A stretch of DNA of 64,000 nt. Origin: UBA8106 sp964569695 (lineage in GTDB: Bacteria; Acidobacteriota; Vicinamibacteria; Vicinamibacterales; UBA823). Made by a program: the position numbers and the translations under genes. The notes beneath the pieces are model-generated. The model had not been told where the DNA came from. It saw nothing but the letters and a program-made list of their open reading frames with translations, and did no database searches. Location: positions 1 to 64,000 of the forward strand of contig CAZMUA010000012.1 in NCBI GenBank assembly GCA_964569695.1. The letters are read 5' to 3'. Shown one piece after another: positions 18,215 through 26,729 of this stretch. Each line of letters opens with the position of its first letter. Within the stretch, counting starts at the first letter, position 1.

Positions 18215-18255
18215 TGTCCCGTTTGATCTACACGTACAACCTTAAAGAGTGATTA

Positions 18256-19041
18256 TTAAATCAGTGAACGAGACTGACAACCATCGACCGTAATACAGGC
18301 TCCACTCACCCAACTTGCTCGTTCAGACGCAAGAAACGCAACCACCTGCCCAACCTCGTCGGCTTGTCCAAATCGACCAAACGGTAATTCATGTTCAATA
18401 AATTTTGCCATACCCTCAGGATCTTCTTGTTGGCGTCTGTACCATGAACCACCTGGAAAGGAGATCGAACCCGGCGCCACACTATTAACGCGTATGCCGT
18501 CAGGCGCGAGTTGCCTAGCCATAGATTTGGCTAAACTCACTTCGGCCGCCTTGACGGCATTGTAAGTCATCCGTCCACCTGATTCACGTCCCCAAATCGA
18601 CGCAATCATTATGATCGCACCACGACCAGCCCGACGCATGTGAGGCACGGCTAGTCGCGATGCTCGAATGGCGGGATACAATGTAAAGTCCAGTGCGTCA
18701 CGCCAGTCCTCATCGGTAGTCTGCACAATATCTCCACCACCAGCTTGGCCGACATTGTTAACAAGCACATCTAAACGACCAAATCTCGCAATTGAACTAT
18801 TAATTACTGTGGCAATGCCATCTGTTGTGGCTACATCGGCTGGAATAGCGAACACCATATCTGATTGACCAGCTACTTCTTGTAACTCTTGTTCAGCTTT
18901 GGCTAATTGATCAGTTGTTCGCGCACAAATACATACTCGACATCCTTCCGTTACCAACACACGAGCACTTGCAAAACCTAGGCCTCGACTCGAGCCCGTT
19001 ATGACTGCAACCTTATCTTTTAGTTCGAGATCCATGCTCAT
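18256..19041 (-). CDS. SDR family NAD(P)-dependent oxidoreductase
   Basis: 261 residues of classical short-chain dehydrogenase type. The cofactor motif is TGSSRGLG (about 15-22), the structural NNVG follows, and the catalytic serine, tyrosine and lysine appear as S in IASIWG and YNAVK. The C-terminal region closes with VDGC. Closest in style to 3-oxoacyl-ACP reductase/glucose-dehydrogenase-like SDRs; the substrate cannot be told. A second in-frame ATG at 19035 is possible. It stands alone on the minus strand, downstream of nrdJ and separated from it by that gene's terminator. Confidence 0.85.
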   Translation of the reverse strand: MSMDLELKDKVAVITGSSRGLGFASARVLVTEGCRVCICARTTDQLAKAEQELQEVAGQSDMVFAIPADVATTDGIATVINSSIARFGRLDVLVNNVGQAGGGDIVQTTDEDWRDALDFTLYPAIRASRLAVPHMRRAGRGAIIMIASIWGRESGGRMTYNAVKAAEVSLAKSMARQLAPDGIRVNSVAPGSISFPGGSWYRRQQEDPEGMAKFIEHELPFGRFGQADEVGQVVAFLASERASWVSGACITVDGCQSRSLI

Positions 19042-19090
19042 ACCAATCTACGAAAAGCATTGAGATATTCTTAGCTATCTACCTCTACAT

Positions 19091-19125
19091 AAAAATGGGC
19101 CGCCACCATCACAGGTAACGGCCCA
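19091..19125 (-). terminator. Intrinsic terminator of nrdJ
   Basis: On the minus strand TGGGCCG (19119-19125) pairs perfectly with CGGCCCA (19096-19102) across a 16-base loop, and five T follow at once (19095-19091). It begins 24 bases after the nrdJ stop and separates nrdJ from the SDR gene. Confidence 0.85.
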
Positions 19126-19149
19126 GTTGTGCCTGTTAACGTAAGCCTA

Positions 19150-21921
19150 TTAGGCGCAACCACTAGTGGTACCGCAGTTATTACATTTGTAACAACTGCC
19201 GCTGCGCACCATAATGGCGCCGCACATGGAACAGGGTGGTGCATCCTCTTGATTCTGAATGGCCGCAAATGTTGCTGAGTTCTTCTCTGAATCAACGCTT
19301 AATTCGTTAACCGGCGGCTCTAATTCGTCAGCCTTAAGCTCATCAGGCTTATCACTATTTACCCCGGCGTTAAACTGGGCTCCCGGCGAGAGAAACTTTG
19401 TGGCTAGCCATCTAAATATATAATCCACTATCGACTTAGCAAATCTCACTTCTGGGTTCTTCGACATGCCAGAAGGCTCAAAACGTACATGACTGAATTT
19501 GTCGACAAGGACCTGCAGCGGTACGCCGTACTGTAACGCGTAAGAAACTGCTTGGGCAAAAGCATCGGCAAATCCTGAAATAGTCGATCCTTCCTTAGCC
19601 ATTACGAGAAAGATTTCTCCCGGTGATCCATCTTCAAATAACCCGACGGTGATATAACCCTCGTGGCCTGCAATGTCGAACTTATGTGTAATAGCGTCAC
19701 GTTCTTCAGGCAGTCGACGACGTACTGGCTGTCCAACAAGCTGCTCAATACCGTCAATCATCTCCTTTTGACCGTCACGCGATGTGTTCAATGGCTGTGT
19801 TCGCTTGCTCCCGTCTCGGTAGATCGATACAGCCTTAGTACCCAGACGCCAAGCATCAATATAAGCTTGCTGAATTTCCTCAACCGTTGCTTCCTTTGGA
19901 ACATTAACCGTTTTCGAAATAGCACCTGAAATAAATGGTTGGGTCGCGCCAATCATTCGAATGTGGCCCATGTAGTGAATGGAACGCTCACCACTTGCCG
20001 GTTTGAAGGCACAATCGAAGACAGGTAGATCTTTTTCCTTGAGATGTGGTGCGCCTTCAATGGTTTCATGTTCATCGATGAATGCACTGATCTCTTGAAT
20101 CTGATCCTCTTCATACCCAAGCTTAGCTAACGCCATCGGTACTGTTTGGTTCACTATCTTCATCATCCCGCCGCCGACGAGTTTCTTATACTTAACCAAT
20201 GCAATATCTGGCTCGACACCGGTGGTATCACAGTCCATCATGAAGCCAATAGTTCCTGTCGGCGCCAGCACAGTCGCTTGAGCGTTACGGTAACCGAATT
20301 CCTCTCCCAGCTCGACAGCATCGTCCCACGCTTCTTTCGCTGCAGCATACAAACTACTCGAGACGTTGGTCCTATCGATATCCTTCAGAGAATTACGGTG
20401 CTTCCGCATTACTCGCACGAATGGTTCGGCATTATCAGCGTATCCGGCAAACGCTCCACCCTGATCTCTGGCAATGCGTGCAGACTGAGCATACGCCTCA
20501 CCTGTCATGAGGGCCGTGATGGTTGCCGCATAATCACGACCGGCTTGACTATCGTAGGGCAATCCTCGCGCCATGAGTAACGCTCCAAGATTGGCATAGC
20601 CTAAACCGAGTGGCCGATAGTCATGACTATTACGCTCGATGGCCTTACTCGGATAGCTCGCACTATCAACAATAATTTCTTGCGCTGTAATTAACGTCCG
20701 GACGGCCGCACTAAAATCGCTAGCGACAAAATCACCACGCTCATCCACAAATTTCATCAAATTTAGTGATGCCAGATTACATGCAGAATCATCTAAAAAC
20801 ATGTACTCCGAGCAGGGATTCGACGCGTTAATGCGTGCCGTGTTGGGACAAGTATGCCAATCATTTACAGTCGTATCGAATTGCATACCTGGGTCACCGC
20901 AGATGTGTGTAGCACTGGCGATTTGACTCATCAGGTCTGACGCACGATACGTGTCCATAACACTGTTATCGCGAACAGCTCGAGTCTGCCATTCCCCATC
21001 GTCAAGAACAGCCCGCATAAAACCATCCGTTACGCGAACACTATTATTGGAATTCTGAAAAAACACTGAAGAGTACGCTGGTCCTGTAAACGAACCATCA
21101 TAACCAGCGTCGATAAGCGCCCAGGCCTTTCGCTCTTCTTCCACCTTGCAATTAATAAAAGTTTCAATGTCTGGATGATCAGCGTTCAAAATTACCATTT
21201 TGGCAGCACGTCGTGTTTTACCGCCAGACTTGATGACACCAGCGAAGGCATCATAACCTTTCATAAAGGACACTGGACCTGAAGCCGTACCACCACCAGC
21301 CAGCACTTCCCTTGATGAGCGAATCGATGAAAGGTTTGAACCGGTTCCGGAACCAAACTTGAACAGCATTCCCTCAGTCTTCGCTAAGGTCAAAATGGAT
21401 TCCATAGTGTCTTGGACTGAGTTGATGAAACATGCCGAGCACTGCGGAGCTTTCTCAAAACCACAATTAAACCAAACGGGGCTGTTAAAAGCGGCCTTCT
21501 GTTGAACCAATAAGTGCTTCAGGTCGTCACTGAAGGCCTGTAAATCGTCTTCGGTCGCAAAGTAGCGCTTCACTCTAGCCCACTCTGTGATGGTGTCGAC
21601 AACGCGACCAATGAGCTGTCTGACGCTTTGTTCACGTTCTGGAGTTTCTAGCTGTCCCCGAAAATATTTCGACACCACAATGTTCGTCGCCTGTTGCGAC
21701 CAAAACGTTGGTATCTCGACATCACGCTGTTCGAATACAAGTTCACCATGTTCGTTCCCGATAGTTGCCGATCTTTGTTCCCACGCTATCTCATCGAAGG
21801 GGTCAACACTCTCGCGACTAAATACGCGTGAAAACTGAAGGCCTGATTGCGGCGCGTCTGATCGTGGCGCTGAAACCTGCGCATCATTAACGTCCGTTTG
21901 CTGCGCAGTGCCTCTATCCAT
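19150..21921 (-). CDS. nrdJ: Adenosylcobalamin-dependent (class II) ribonucleotide reductase
   Basis: 923 residues. It reduces ribonucleotides to deoxyribonucleotides using coenzyme B12 and needs no oxygen. The large catalytic barrel shows FNSPVWFNCG, FKFGSGTGSNLSS, NPCSEYMFLDD and an ATVLAPTGTIG segment typical of the class. The C-terminal tail ends in a zinc ribbon with CSMCG and CYKCNNCG, as in the long NrdJ type. The ribosome binding site GGAGG lies six bases before the ATG at 21921. It is monocistronic: a promoter with TTGACA, a structured leader of about 155 bases, and its own terminator frame it. Confidence 0.96.
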   Translation of the reverse strand: MDRGTAQQTDVNDAQVSAPRSDAPQSGLQFSRVFSRESVDPFDEIAWEQRSATIGNEHGELVFEQRDVEIPTFWSQQATNIVVSKYFRGQLETPEREQSVRQLIGRVVDTITEWARVKRYFATEDDLQAFSDDLKHLLVQQKAAFNSPVWFNCGFEKAPQCSACFINSVQDTMESILTLAKTEGMLFKFGSGTGSNLSSIRSSREVLAGGGTASGPVSFMKGYDAFAGVIKSGGKTRRAAKMVILNADHPDIETFINCKVEEERKAWALIDAGYDGSFTGPAYSSVFFQNSNNSVRVTDGFMRAVLDDGEWQTRAVRDNSVMDTYRASDLMSQIASATHICGDPGMQFDTTVNDWHTCPNTARINASNPCSEYMFLDDSACNLASLNLMKFVDERGDFVASDFSAAVRTLITAQEIIVDSASYPSKAIERNSHDYRPLGLGYANLGALLMARGLPYDSQAGRDYAATITALMTGEAYAQSARIARDQGGAFAGYADNAEPFVRVMRKHRNSLKDIDRTNVSSSLYAAAKEAWDDAVELGEEFGYRNAQATVLAPTGTIGFMMDCDTTGVEPDIALVKYKKLVGGGMMKIVNQTVPMALAKLGYEEDQIQEISAFIDEHETIEGAPHLKEKDLPVFDCAFKPASGERSIHYMGHIRMIGATQPFISGAISKTVNVPKEATVEEIQQAYIDAWRLGTKAVSIYRDGSKRTQPLNTSRDGQKEMIDGIEQLVGQPVRRRLPEERDAITHKFDIAGHEGYITVGLFEDGSPGEIFLVMAKEGSTISGFADAFAQAVSYALQYGVPLQVLVDKFSHVRFEPSGMSKNPEVRFAKSIVDYIFRWLATKFLSPGAQFNAGVNSDKPDELKADELEPPVNELSVDSEKNSATFAAIQNQEDAPPCSMCGAIMVRSGSCYKCNNCGTTSGCA

Positions 21922-22020
21922 AACTGGCCTCCAAATACTAAAGACCGCCTCGCCCCAAAGGTCGGCCTAGATCTAATTTAAGAATTACTTATCTCGAACT
22001 TCTACTACTCAATTTATGAC

Positions 22021-22090
22021 TTCACAGCCGGGTCGAGAACCTGGGATTCTCTCGGCGAGCCTGATCAGCCCTCAGGCGCTCAACTATGTG
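22021..22090 (-). promoter_or_regulatory. Structured 5' leader RNA of nrdJ
   Basis: Read on the minus strand, two stems follow each other: GCCTGA/UCAGGC with a seven-base loop (22077-22059), and GAGAA/TTCTC (22051-22035) inside an outer GCCG/CGGC (22056-22027). A closing pairing of CACA (22090-22087) with TGTG (22026-22023) would turn the set into a junction, but the predicted start of transcription lies inside it. No cobalamin-riboswitch B12 box was found. It could be a different regulatory RNA class that controls nrdJ. Confidence 0.45.
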
Positions 22091-22111
22091 TCCTGTCTAT
22101 CGGTTTGTCAA
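22083..22111 (-). promoter_or_regulatory. Promoter candidate for nrdJ
   Basis: A perfect -35 TTGACA (22106-22111) and CATAGT (22083-22088) are 17 bases apart on the minus strand. Transcription would begin near 22076, giving a leader of about 155 bases. On the plus strand the same bases give TTGTCA (22105-22110) and, 17 bases on, TATGGT (22128-22133), a possible divergent promoter for the CPBP gene. Confidence 0.5.
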
Positions 22112-22280
22112 GATAGAAACTACAAGATATGGTGTCATCTTTTTAGGACAGACGCTAGATGTTGAGAAAATAGCCATTTTTAAGGTTTCTTTCACCAGCG
22201 TTCAAGGGCGTTATTTTCTGATTATTTGTTTTCGGTCCACCAGGCTACGCTCCATGAAATCGCTATGATAAAGTCCTGCC

Positions 22281-23072
22281 GTGCTGACTGACAAGGACTC
22301 CCCTTCAAGCAAGTTTACCTTATTCAAAAACCGCCGAGGGTACATTGGAAACCTACGCATTGATGACCAGGAATCCTCTCATCTGACCAAACGTTTCATA
22401 GCACTCGTCGAGGTGATCCTTTGTTCGGGTTTTCCCACACAGCTACTACTCGTTCAAGTAATGACAGTGATCGGACTTCAACCGTTCGAAACAGATGGCA
22501 GTCTTGCAATGAATTACGTCGTGGTATTGTCGTTAGCCGATGCAGTCGTACTAGTGATGTTAATCCTGTGGTTGCTAGCACTCCATGGGGAAAGCCCTAG
22601 CAATCTCTTCCTAGGCTCACGACGAATCGTACGGGAATTTAGGTTCAGCCTACTGCTTATCCCACTTGTTTTATTCCTTGTAGTCGCTGCTTCAGCCAGC
22701 CTCCAACACTTCGCACCGTGGCTTCATAACGTGCCGGAAAACCCCTACGAGTCTTTAATTCAAACGACCTCAGACGCTTCTATCTTCGCGCTCGTGGCCA
22801 TCATAGCAGGCGGGGTACGCGAGGAGATCCAGCGTGCGTTCATCCTTTGTCGTTTCGAGCGGTATCTGGGAGGAAGCGCTACGGGCGTAATCCTTTTTAG
22901 TCTAGTCTTTGGAGCAGCGCATCTAATCCAAGGCTGGGACGCTGCAATTATCACAGCTCTACTTGGTGCTCTGTGGAGTATCGTCTATCTTAAAAGAAGA
23001 AGCATCATCGCCCCGATTGTTAGCCACGCTTCCTTCAACGTTATCCAGATTATCCATTCCCTGATTAGTTGA
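22281..23072 (+). CDS. CPBP family intramembrane metalloprotease
   Basis: 263 residues from a GTG at 22281, with about six to seven membrane segments from residue 35 on. The CPBP (Abi/CAAX-protease) motifs are present in order: GGVREEIQRAF with the adjacent glutamates (about 178-188), FGAAHL with a histidine (about 213-218), and a C-terminal SHASFN (about 248-253). Related proteins cleave membrane substrates, including prenylated proteins and bacteriocin-type peptides; target unknown here. It is a lone plus-strand gene between nrdJ and the SurA-like gene and ends only 12 bases before that gene's 3' end. Confidence 0.85.
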   Translation: MLTDKDSPSSKFTLFKNRRGYIGNLRIDDQESSHLTKRFIALVEVILCSGFPTQLLLVQVMTVIGLQPFETDGSLAMNYVVVLSLADAVVLVMLILWLLALHGESPSNLFLGSRRIVREFRFSLLLIPLVLFLVVAASASLQHFAPWLHNVPENPYESLIQTTSDASIFALVAIIAGGVREEIQRAFILCRFERYLGGSATGVILFSLVFGAAHLIQGWDAAIITALLGALWSIVYLKRRSIIAPIVSHASFNVIQIIHSLIS

Positions 23073-23084
23073 GTAACTCGTTGG

Positions 23085-23753
23085 TTACGGCACGTAAATT
23101 ATCTCTACATTCTCATGTAATCGCGCAATCCAATTTTGAATAATAACTTGACGCCGCTCTTCCAATAGATCGTCTCGGACGAGTTCACGGGCGTCATTAA
23201 ATGGAAGCCTTGAACCATTACGGATGTATAGATCCTGATTCTCTTGGTGGTATTGGACTAGTTCTGTATTAGTCGGCTCTGCGGTCGACGTAAAACGCTG
23301 CCGGAGATAACTATCGATCCGCAGGTTATTACGAACAAGTCGATAGAGGCGTTCCTCAGTCATCCCGACAGATTTCCACGCTGTTTCAAAAGATTTTACT
23401 GTTGAATGGTGTTCTTTGAGTTCATCAATCCGACGCTGAATCTCAGTGTCAAGCGGTTCTGAAACGAGAAATCGATCGACTTCAACCAAGATGAGAACTC
23501 TATTGACCAAACGAGAGACCACTTGAGTTTCAGAGCCTTCGTTAGAGCCCATCACTAAAACCCCTAACTCGGTTACGGCTCGAACGTCCGACAACATGAT
23601 TATTTGGCGGTCTACTGTAGCAACAACTTTATCGATAATATCTTGCTTTGCGGACCCAGTCGTCAAAACCAAGAATATCAACACGCAGAAAGCGCGTTGA
23701 TATACCTGTTTGAGATGCCTAGCAGCACCTAGCACTGATACCACCCCATGCAC
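23085..23753 (-). CDS. SurA N-terminal-domain periplasmic chaperone without PPIase domain
   Basis: 222 residues from a GTG at 23753. A hydrophobic stretch (about residues 19-34) acts as signal peptide or anchor. The part after it, IIDKVVATVDRQIIMLSDV, is the start of SurA-N domains, and the helical body to residue 222 fits SurA-N alone. The parvulin isomerase domain seen in SurA/PrsA is missing. It is the last gene of the TamB-Omp85 series, 15 bases after the Omp85 stop, so it likely escorts outer-membrane or secreted proteins. Chaperone function without isomerase is inference. Confidence 0.75.
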   Translation of the reverse strand: MHGVVSVLGAARHLKQVYQRAFCVLIFLVLTTGSAKQDIIDKVVATVDRQIIMLSDVRAVTELGVLVMGSNEGSETQVVSRLVNRVLILVEVDRFLVSEPLDTEIQRRIDELKEHHSTVKSFETAWKSVGMTEERLYRLVRNNLRIDSYLRQRFTSTAEPTNTELVQYHQENQDLYIRNGSRLPFNDARELVRDDLLEERRQVIIQNWIARLHENVEIIYVP

Positions 23754-23768
23754 TCATGCAGCCACATA

Positions 23769-26729
23769 TCAAAAAGCCTGTCCCATGCTTACGTGCAGCA
23801 CCATCCGTCCTTCCTTCCGATTGCCGAATTGACGTCGATCTAATTTAAAACCTACGTCAACACGGATCGGTCCAATTGGTGATCGGTACCGCACACCAAA
23901 CCCAGCACCGCCACGGATCCGATTCACTGCCATATCGTTAACTTCCTGGAATACATTACCAAGGTCTAGAAAAGCAACCGCACCAATAGGACCTCTGATT
24001 GGAAAACGGATTTCGTTATTAATGATAAACAACCCGTTGCCACCTTGAGGAAATCCATCTTGGTCAATAGTTGATCCGTCACCGAGCCGGTCTAGTGCGA
24101 ATCCACGAACTGTTGTCGACCCACCGGCAAAAAATCGTTCGCTCGCAGGAAGATTTTGAACAACCATCTCTGTTGCTTGACCACTAGGTTTAATTTCCAC
24201 AATGCTCCGACTAAAACCTCTAGCGAACCCAAGCCGAAGTCCTGTTGCAAATACAACACCAGTCGATCTCGGTAAGCGTCGGTACAGAAAGCCTTGCATC
24301 AACAGCTTCGCAAAACCGACCTCGGACCCGATACGTCGACCGGCACTCTTCGCCTCAAGACTTATTAAAGATCCCCGGGTTGGTTCGAATGGATCATTAC
24401 GACTATCTCGCAGTGCAGTCCCAGAAAAAGCGGACAGGCCGATCTGAGGAAACAGTCTGTCAATCAGCGGTTGATCGCTTTGATTAAAACGCTCATCAAA
24501 TAAAGTATTCTGATCGAATGAATATGCACCGCTCAGGATCGCACCGGAACCAAACGACTGACGCCACTCTACATTTATACCCTGTTGCTTAAGATTGAAA
24601 CTCGATCGGATTGATTGATCAACAAAAGCCGACACAACTAGTTCGCCACTCGTCTCGAACACACGGGGTTCGCGGAATGTGAATAGTGCCCGATATTCGT
24701 TGAAACCGTATCCGCTAGCCCCCCCTTTGCCAACCTGGTCGTCGTTCGGCCGAAGACTGACACGCGCAAATAAATTGACTGAGCGGTTTTTCCCCCACAA
24801 GTTTCGTCGTCCTATCTCAAAAAATCCACGGGGTGCAAACTCAAACCGCTCAACCGCACTACCACCGGTTTCACTCTCTCGTCGTAATCTTGTCCCAGCT
24901 TCAAATCCTCCACCATAGCTCAACACCGTTGCTGGCACCTCTTCTACCATTACCAGCACGTCGCGACGGGTATCACTATGGTGCTTAAATTCTGCAAAGC
25001 GGATCCGATTGAACATACCTAATAAATTCAGGCGCTGCTGACCTTCAGCTAACCGCTCCCGACTGAGTGCCTCGCCTGATCGGAAACCCAAAGTGCGCTT
25101 TATGGTTTCAACATTCACTCTGGAATGGCCACTGACAAGGACGTGGTGGACGACAGCTTGAGCACCTGGATCGACAATAAAACGTAAATCGAGCCTCGTA
25201 GAATCTTCTGAAAAAGCCATGTCGACCAGCACAGAAGCATCCTCATAGCCTTGGCTGAGCAGGTAATTGAGTATCCGATCCCGGTCCCCAAAAACCCTGC
25301 TTTGTGCGTATGGATTAGCAACTTTGGACTCTAGAAGCTCTAACAACAGGTCAGTTTCCTCACCTGGAACATTTTCCAGTGTGACCGACCGAACAATGAC
25401 GCGTGGACCTTCACTAATCGTCAGGCGGGGCGTAACGAGCAAGGAATTCACAAACGGATCTTCAGAAGCTAACAAGGAGTTCACAACTTCCGTTTTGACA
25501 GAAACTTGCGAGTAACCAGTCAGCCGGTAAACCGCGATAATAGCAGCCACGCTGTCATTAAAGGAAGCTTCCACAAAAACATCCTCAGCACGCATATCCA
25601 TGATTTCCAGGAGCACGTTGTCGGACAGTATCTGGTTCCCGGTAATCTCTGGATTGGTTATCTTGTAAATTTGGCCGGGCGAAACGTGAAAGACGATTTT
25701 TAACTCGTCGTCATTTTCTTGCAAACTATAAGTGGCTTCAACGCGAGAGTAACCTAACCGACGAAAATGCGTCCTGATTCGATCGATGGAATCGTCAAGC
25801 AAATCCAGATCTATAGATCCTTCTCGCGCTATCGGAACCAAAGCCTCTTGTTCTTCTGGTGATAGGACTTCGTTATCGAACTGCACTATCACAAACGGAC
25901 CTGGATTCGCATGAATCGTCAAGTTAATTGATGTGTTATTCAGATTGGTGGTGATGCTATGGTTGACTTCGGCCTCGTAATGACCCCTTTCCTTCAAGGA
26001 GTCACCGTACGCACTCAAACGACGACGGATCTCCAGGCGGTCAAAAGGCATTCCTACGTACAGTCCGAGTTGCGTCAGCAGCTGATTCGCCGAGTCCAAT
26101 GTTCTACCAGTGACCTTCAGTGAACCTACATTTGCACGCACTCCAGACTCGATTTCAAAACTCAGTGTGGCCCGACCTGACTCTTCATCAATACTCGTAC
26201 CAGCATCAATACGGGCGTTCATAAACCCGTTGTCACGATATAAAAACTCTAGTAAGCCCGTGGCCTCCGCGGTTTGAGTAAGAGCGAGAGATTCACCATA
26301 GCGTTCACGAATGACCTGACCAAGCCGCCTTCGTGACAGACCAAGCCCTCCTTTAAATTCAATTCTTGTGACCGTGCGTTTCGGAACAACCACATACCTT
26401 AACGCTACGCCATTTTGGTGCCCGTTTGCTTCGACACGAACATCCTCAAATTGGCCAATCGTGAAAAGATGAAAAATACTGTCTCGAACTTGTTCGATCG
26501 ATAGTGGTTCCCCAACACGCGTAACGATTGCCTCTTGAAGGTCCTTAACAGTTTTTTGAGACGAGGTGCCCACAACCTCAACGGATACGATCTCGCGATC
26601 AAGGTACGTCATGAGAGGAGCGGCCAGCAATGGATACGCCTCAAACAACAGAAGTGTAAACCCCACCATCAAGCAGCAACCAAGGCCACCTGTCGAAAAG
26701 CTCCGCTCCACACGAATCCGAGACCGCAT
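23769..26729 (-). CDS. Omp85 outer-membrane protein (BamA/TamA family) with seven POTRA domains
   Basis: 986 residues from the ATG at 26729, which overlaps the stop of the TamB-like gene as TGATG; an earlier start would lie inside that gene. After a signal sequence (about 1-37) I count seven POTRA-like units at roughly 45-118, 119-198, 199-279, 280-354, 355-443, 444-524 and 525-599. The barrel follows (600-986) with the conserved FAGGSTTVRGF lid-loop motif and a terminal phenylalanine (MGQAF). E. coli BamA has five POTRAs and TamA three. Inserts or assembles barrel proteins; position next to a TamB-like gene suggests a TamA role, length is closer to BamA. Confidence 0.88.
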   Translation of the reverse strand: MRSRIRVERSFSTGGLGCCLMVGFTLLLFEAYPLLAAPLMTYLDREIVSVEVVGTSSQKTVKDLQEAIVTRVGEPLSIEQVRDSIFHLFTIGQFEDVRVEANGHQNGVALRYVVVPKRTVTRIEFKGGLGLSRRRLGQVIRERYGESLALTQTAEATGLLEFLYRDNGFMNARIDAGTSIDEESGRATLSFEIESGVRANVGSLKVTGRTLDSANQLLTQLGLYVGMPFDRLEIRRRLSAYGDSLKERGHYEAEVNHSITTNLNNTSINLTIHANPGPFVIVQFDNEVLSPEEQEALVPIAREGSIDLDLLDDSIDRIRTHFRRLGYSRVEATYSLQENDDELKIVFHVSPGQIYKITNPEITGNQILSDNVLLEIMDMRAEDVFVEASFNDSVAAIIAVYRLTGYSQVSVKTEVVNSLLASEDPFVNSLLVTPRLTISEGPRVIVRSVTLENVPGEETDLLLELLESKVANPYAQSRVFGDRDRILNYLLSQGYEDASVLVDMAFSEDSTRLDLRFIVDPGAQAVVHHVLVSGHSRVNVETIKRTLGFRSGEALSRERLAEGQQRLNLLGMFNRIRFAEFKHHSDTRRDVLVMVEEVPATVLSYGGGFEAGTRLRRESETGGSAVERFEFAPRGFFEIGRRNLWGKNRSVNLFARVSLRPNDDQVGKGGASGYGFNEYRALFTFREPRVFETSGELVVSAFVDQSIRSSFNLKQQGINVEWRQSFGSGAILSGAYSFDQNTLFDERFNQSDQPLIDRLFPQIGLSAFSGTALRDSRNDPFEPTRGSLISLEAKSAGRRIGSEVGFAKLLMQGFLYRRLPRSTGVVFATGLRLGFARGFSRSIVEIKPSGQATEMVVQNLPASERFFAGGSTTVRGFALDRLGDGSTIDQDGFPQGGNGLFIINNEIRFPIRGPIGAVAFLDLGNVFQEVNDMAVNRIRGGAGFGVRYRSPIGPIRVDVGFKLDRRQFGNRKEGRMVLHVSMGQAF

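Noticed and set aside
21922..22281. Cobalamin riboswitch upstream of nrdJ
   Set aside because: No B12 box or cobalamin core sequence is present on either strand, although the leader is structured.
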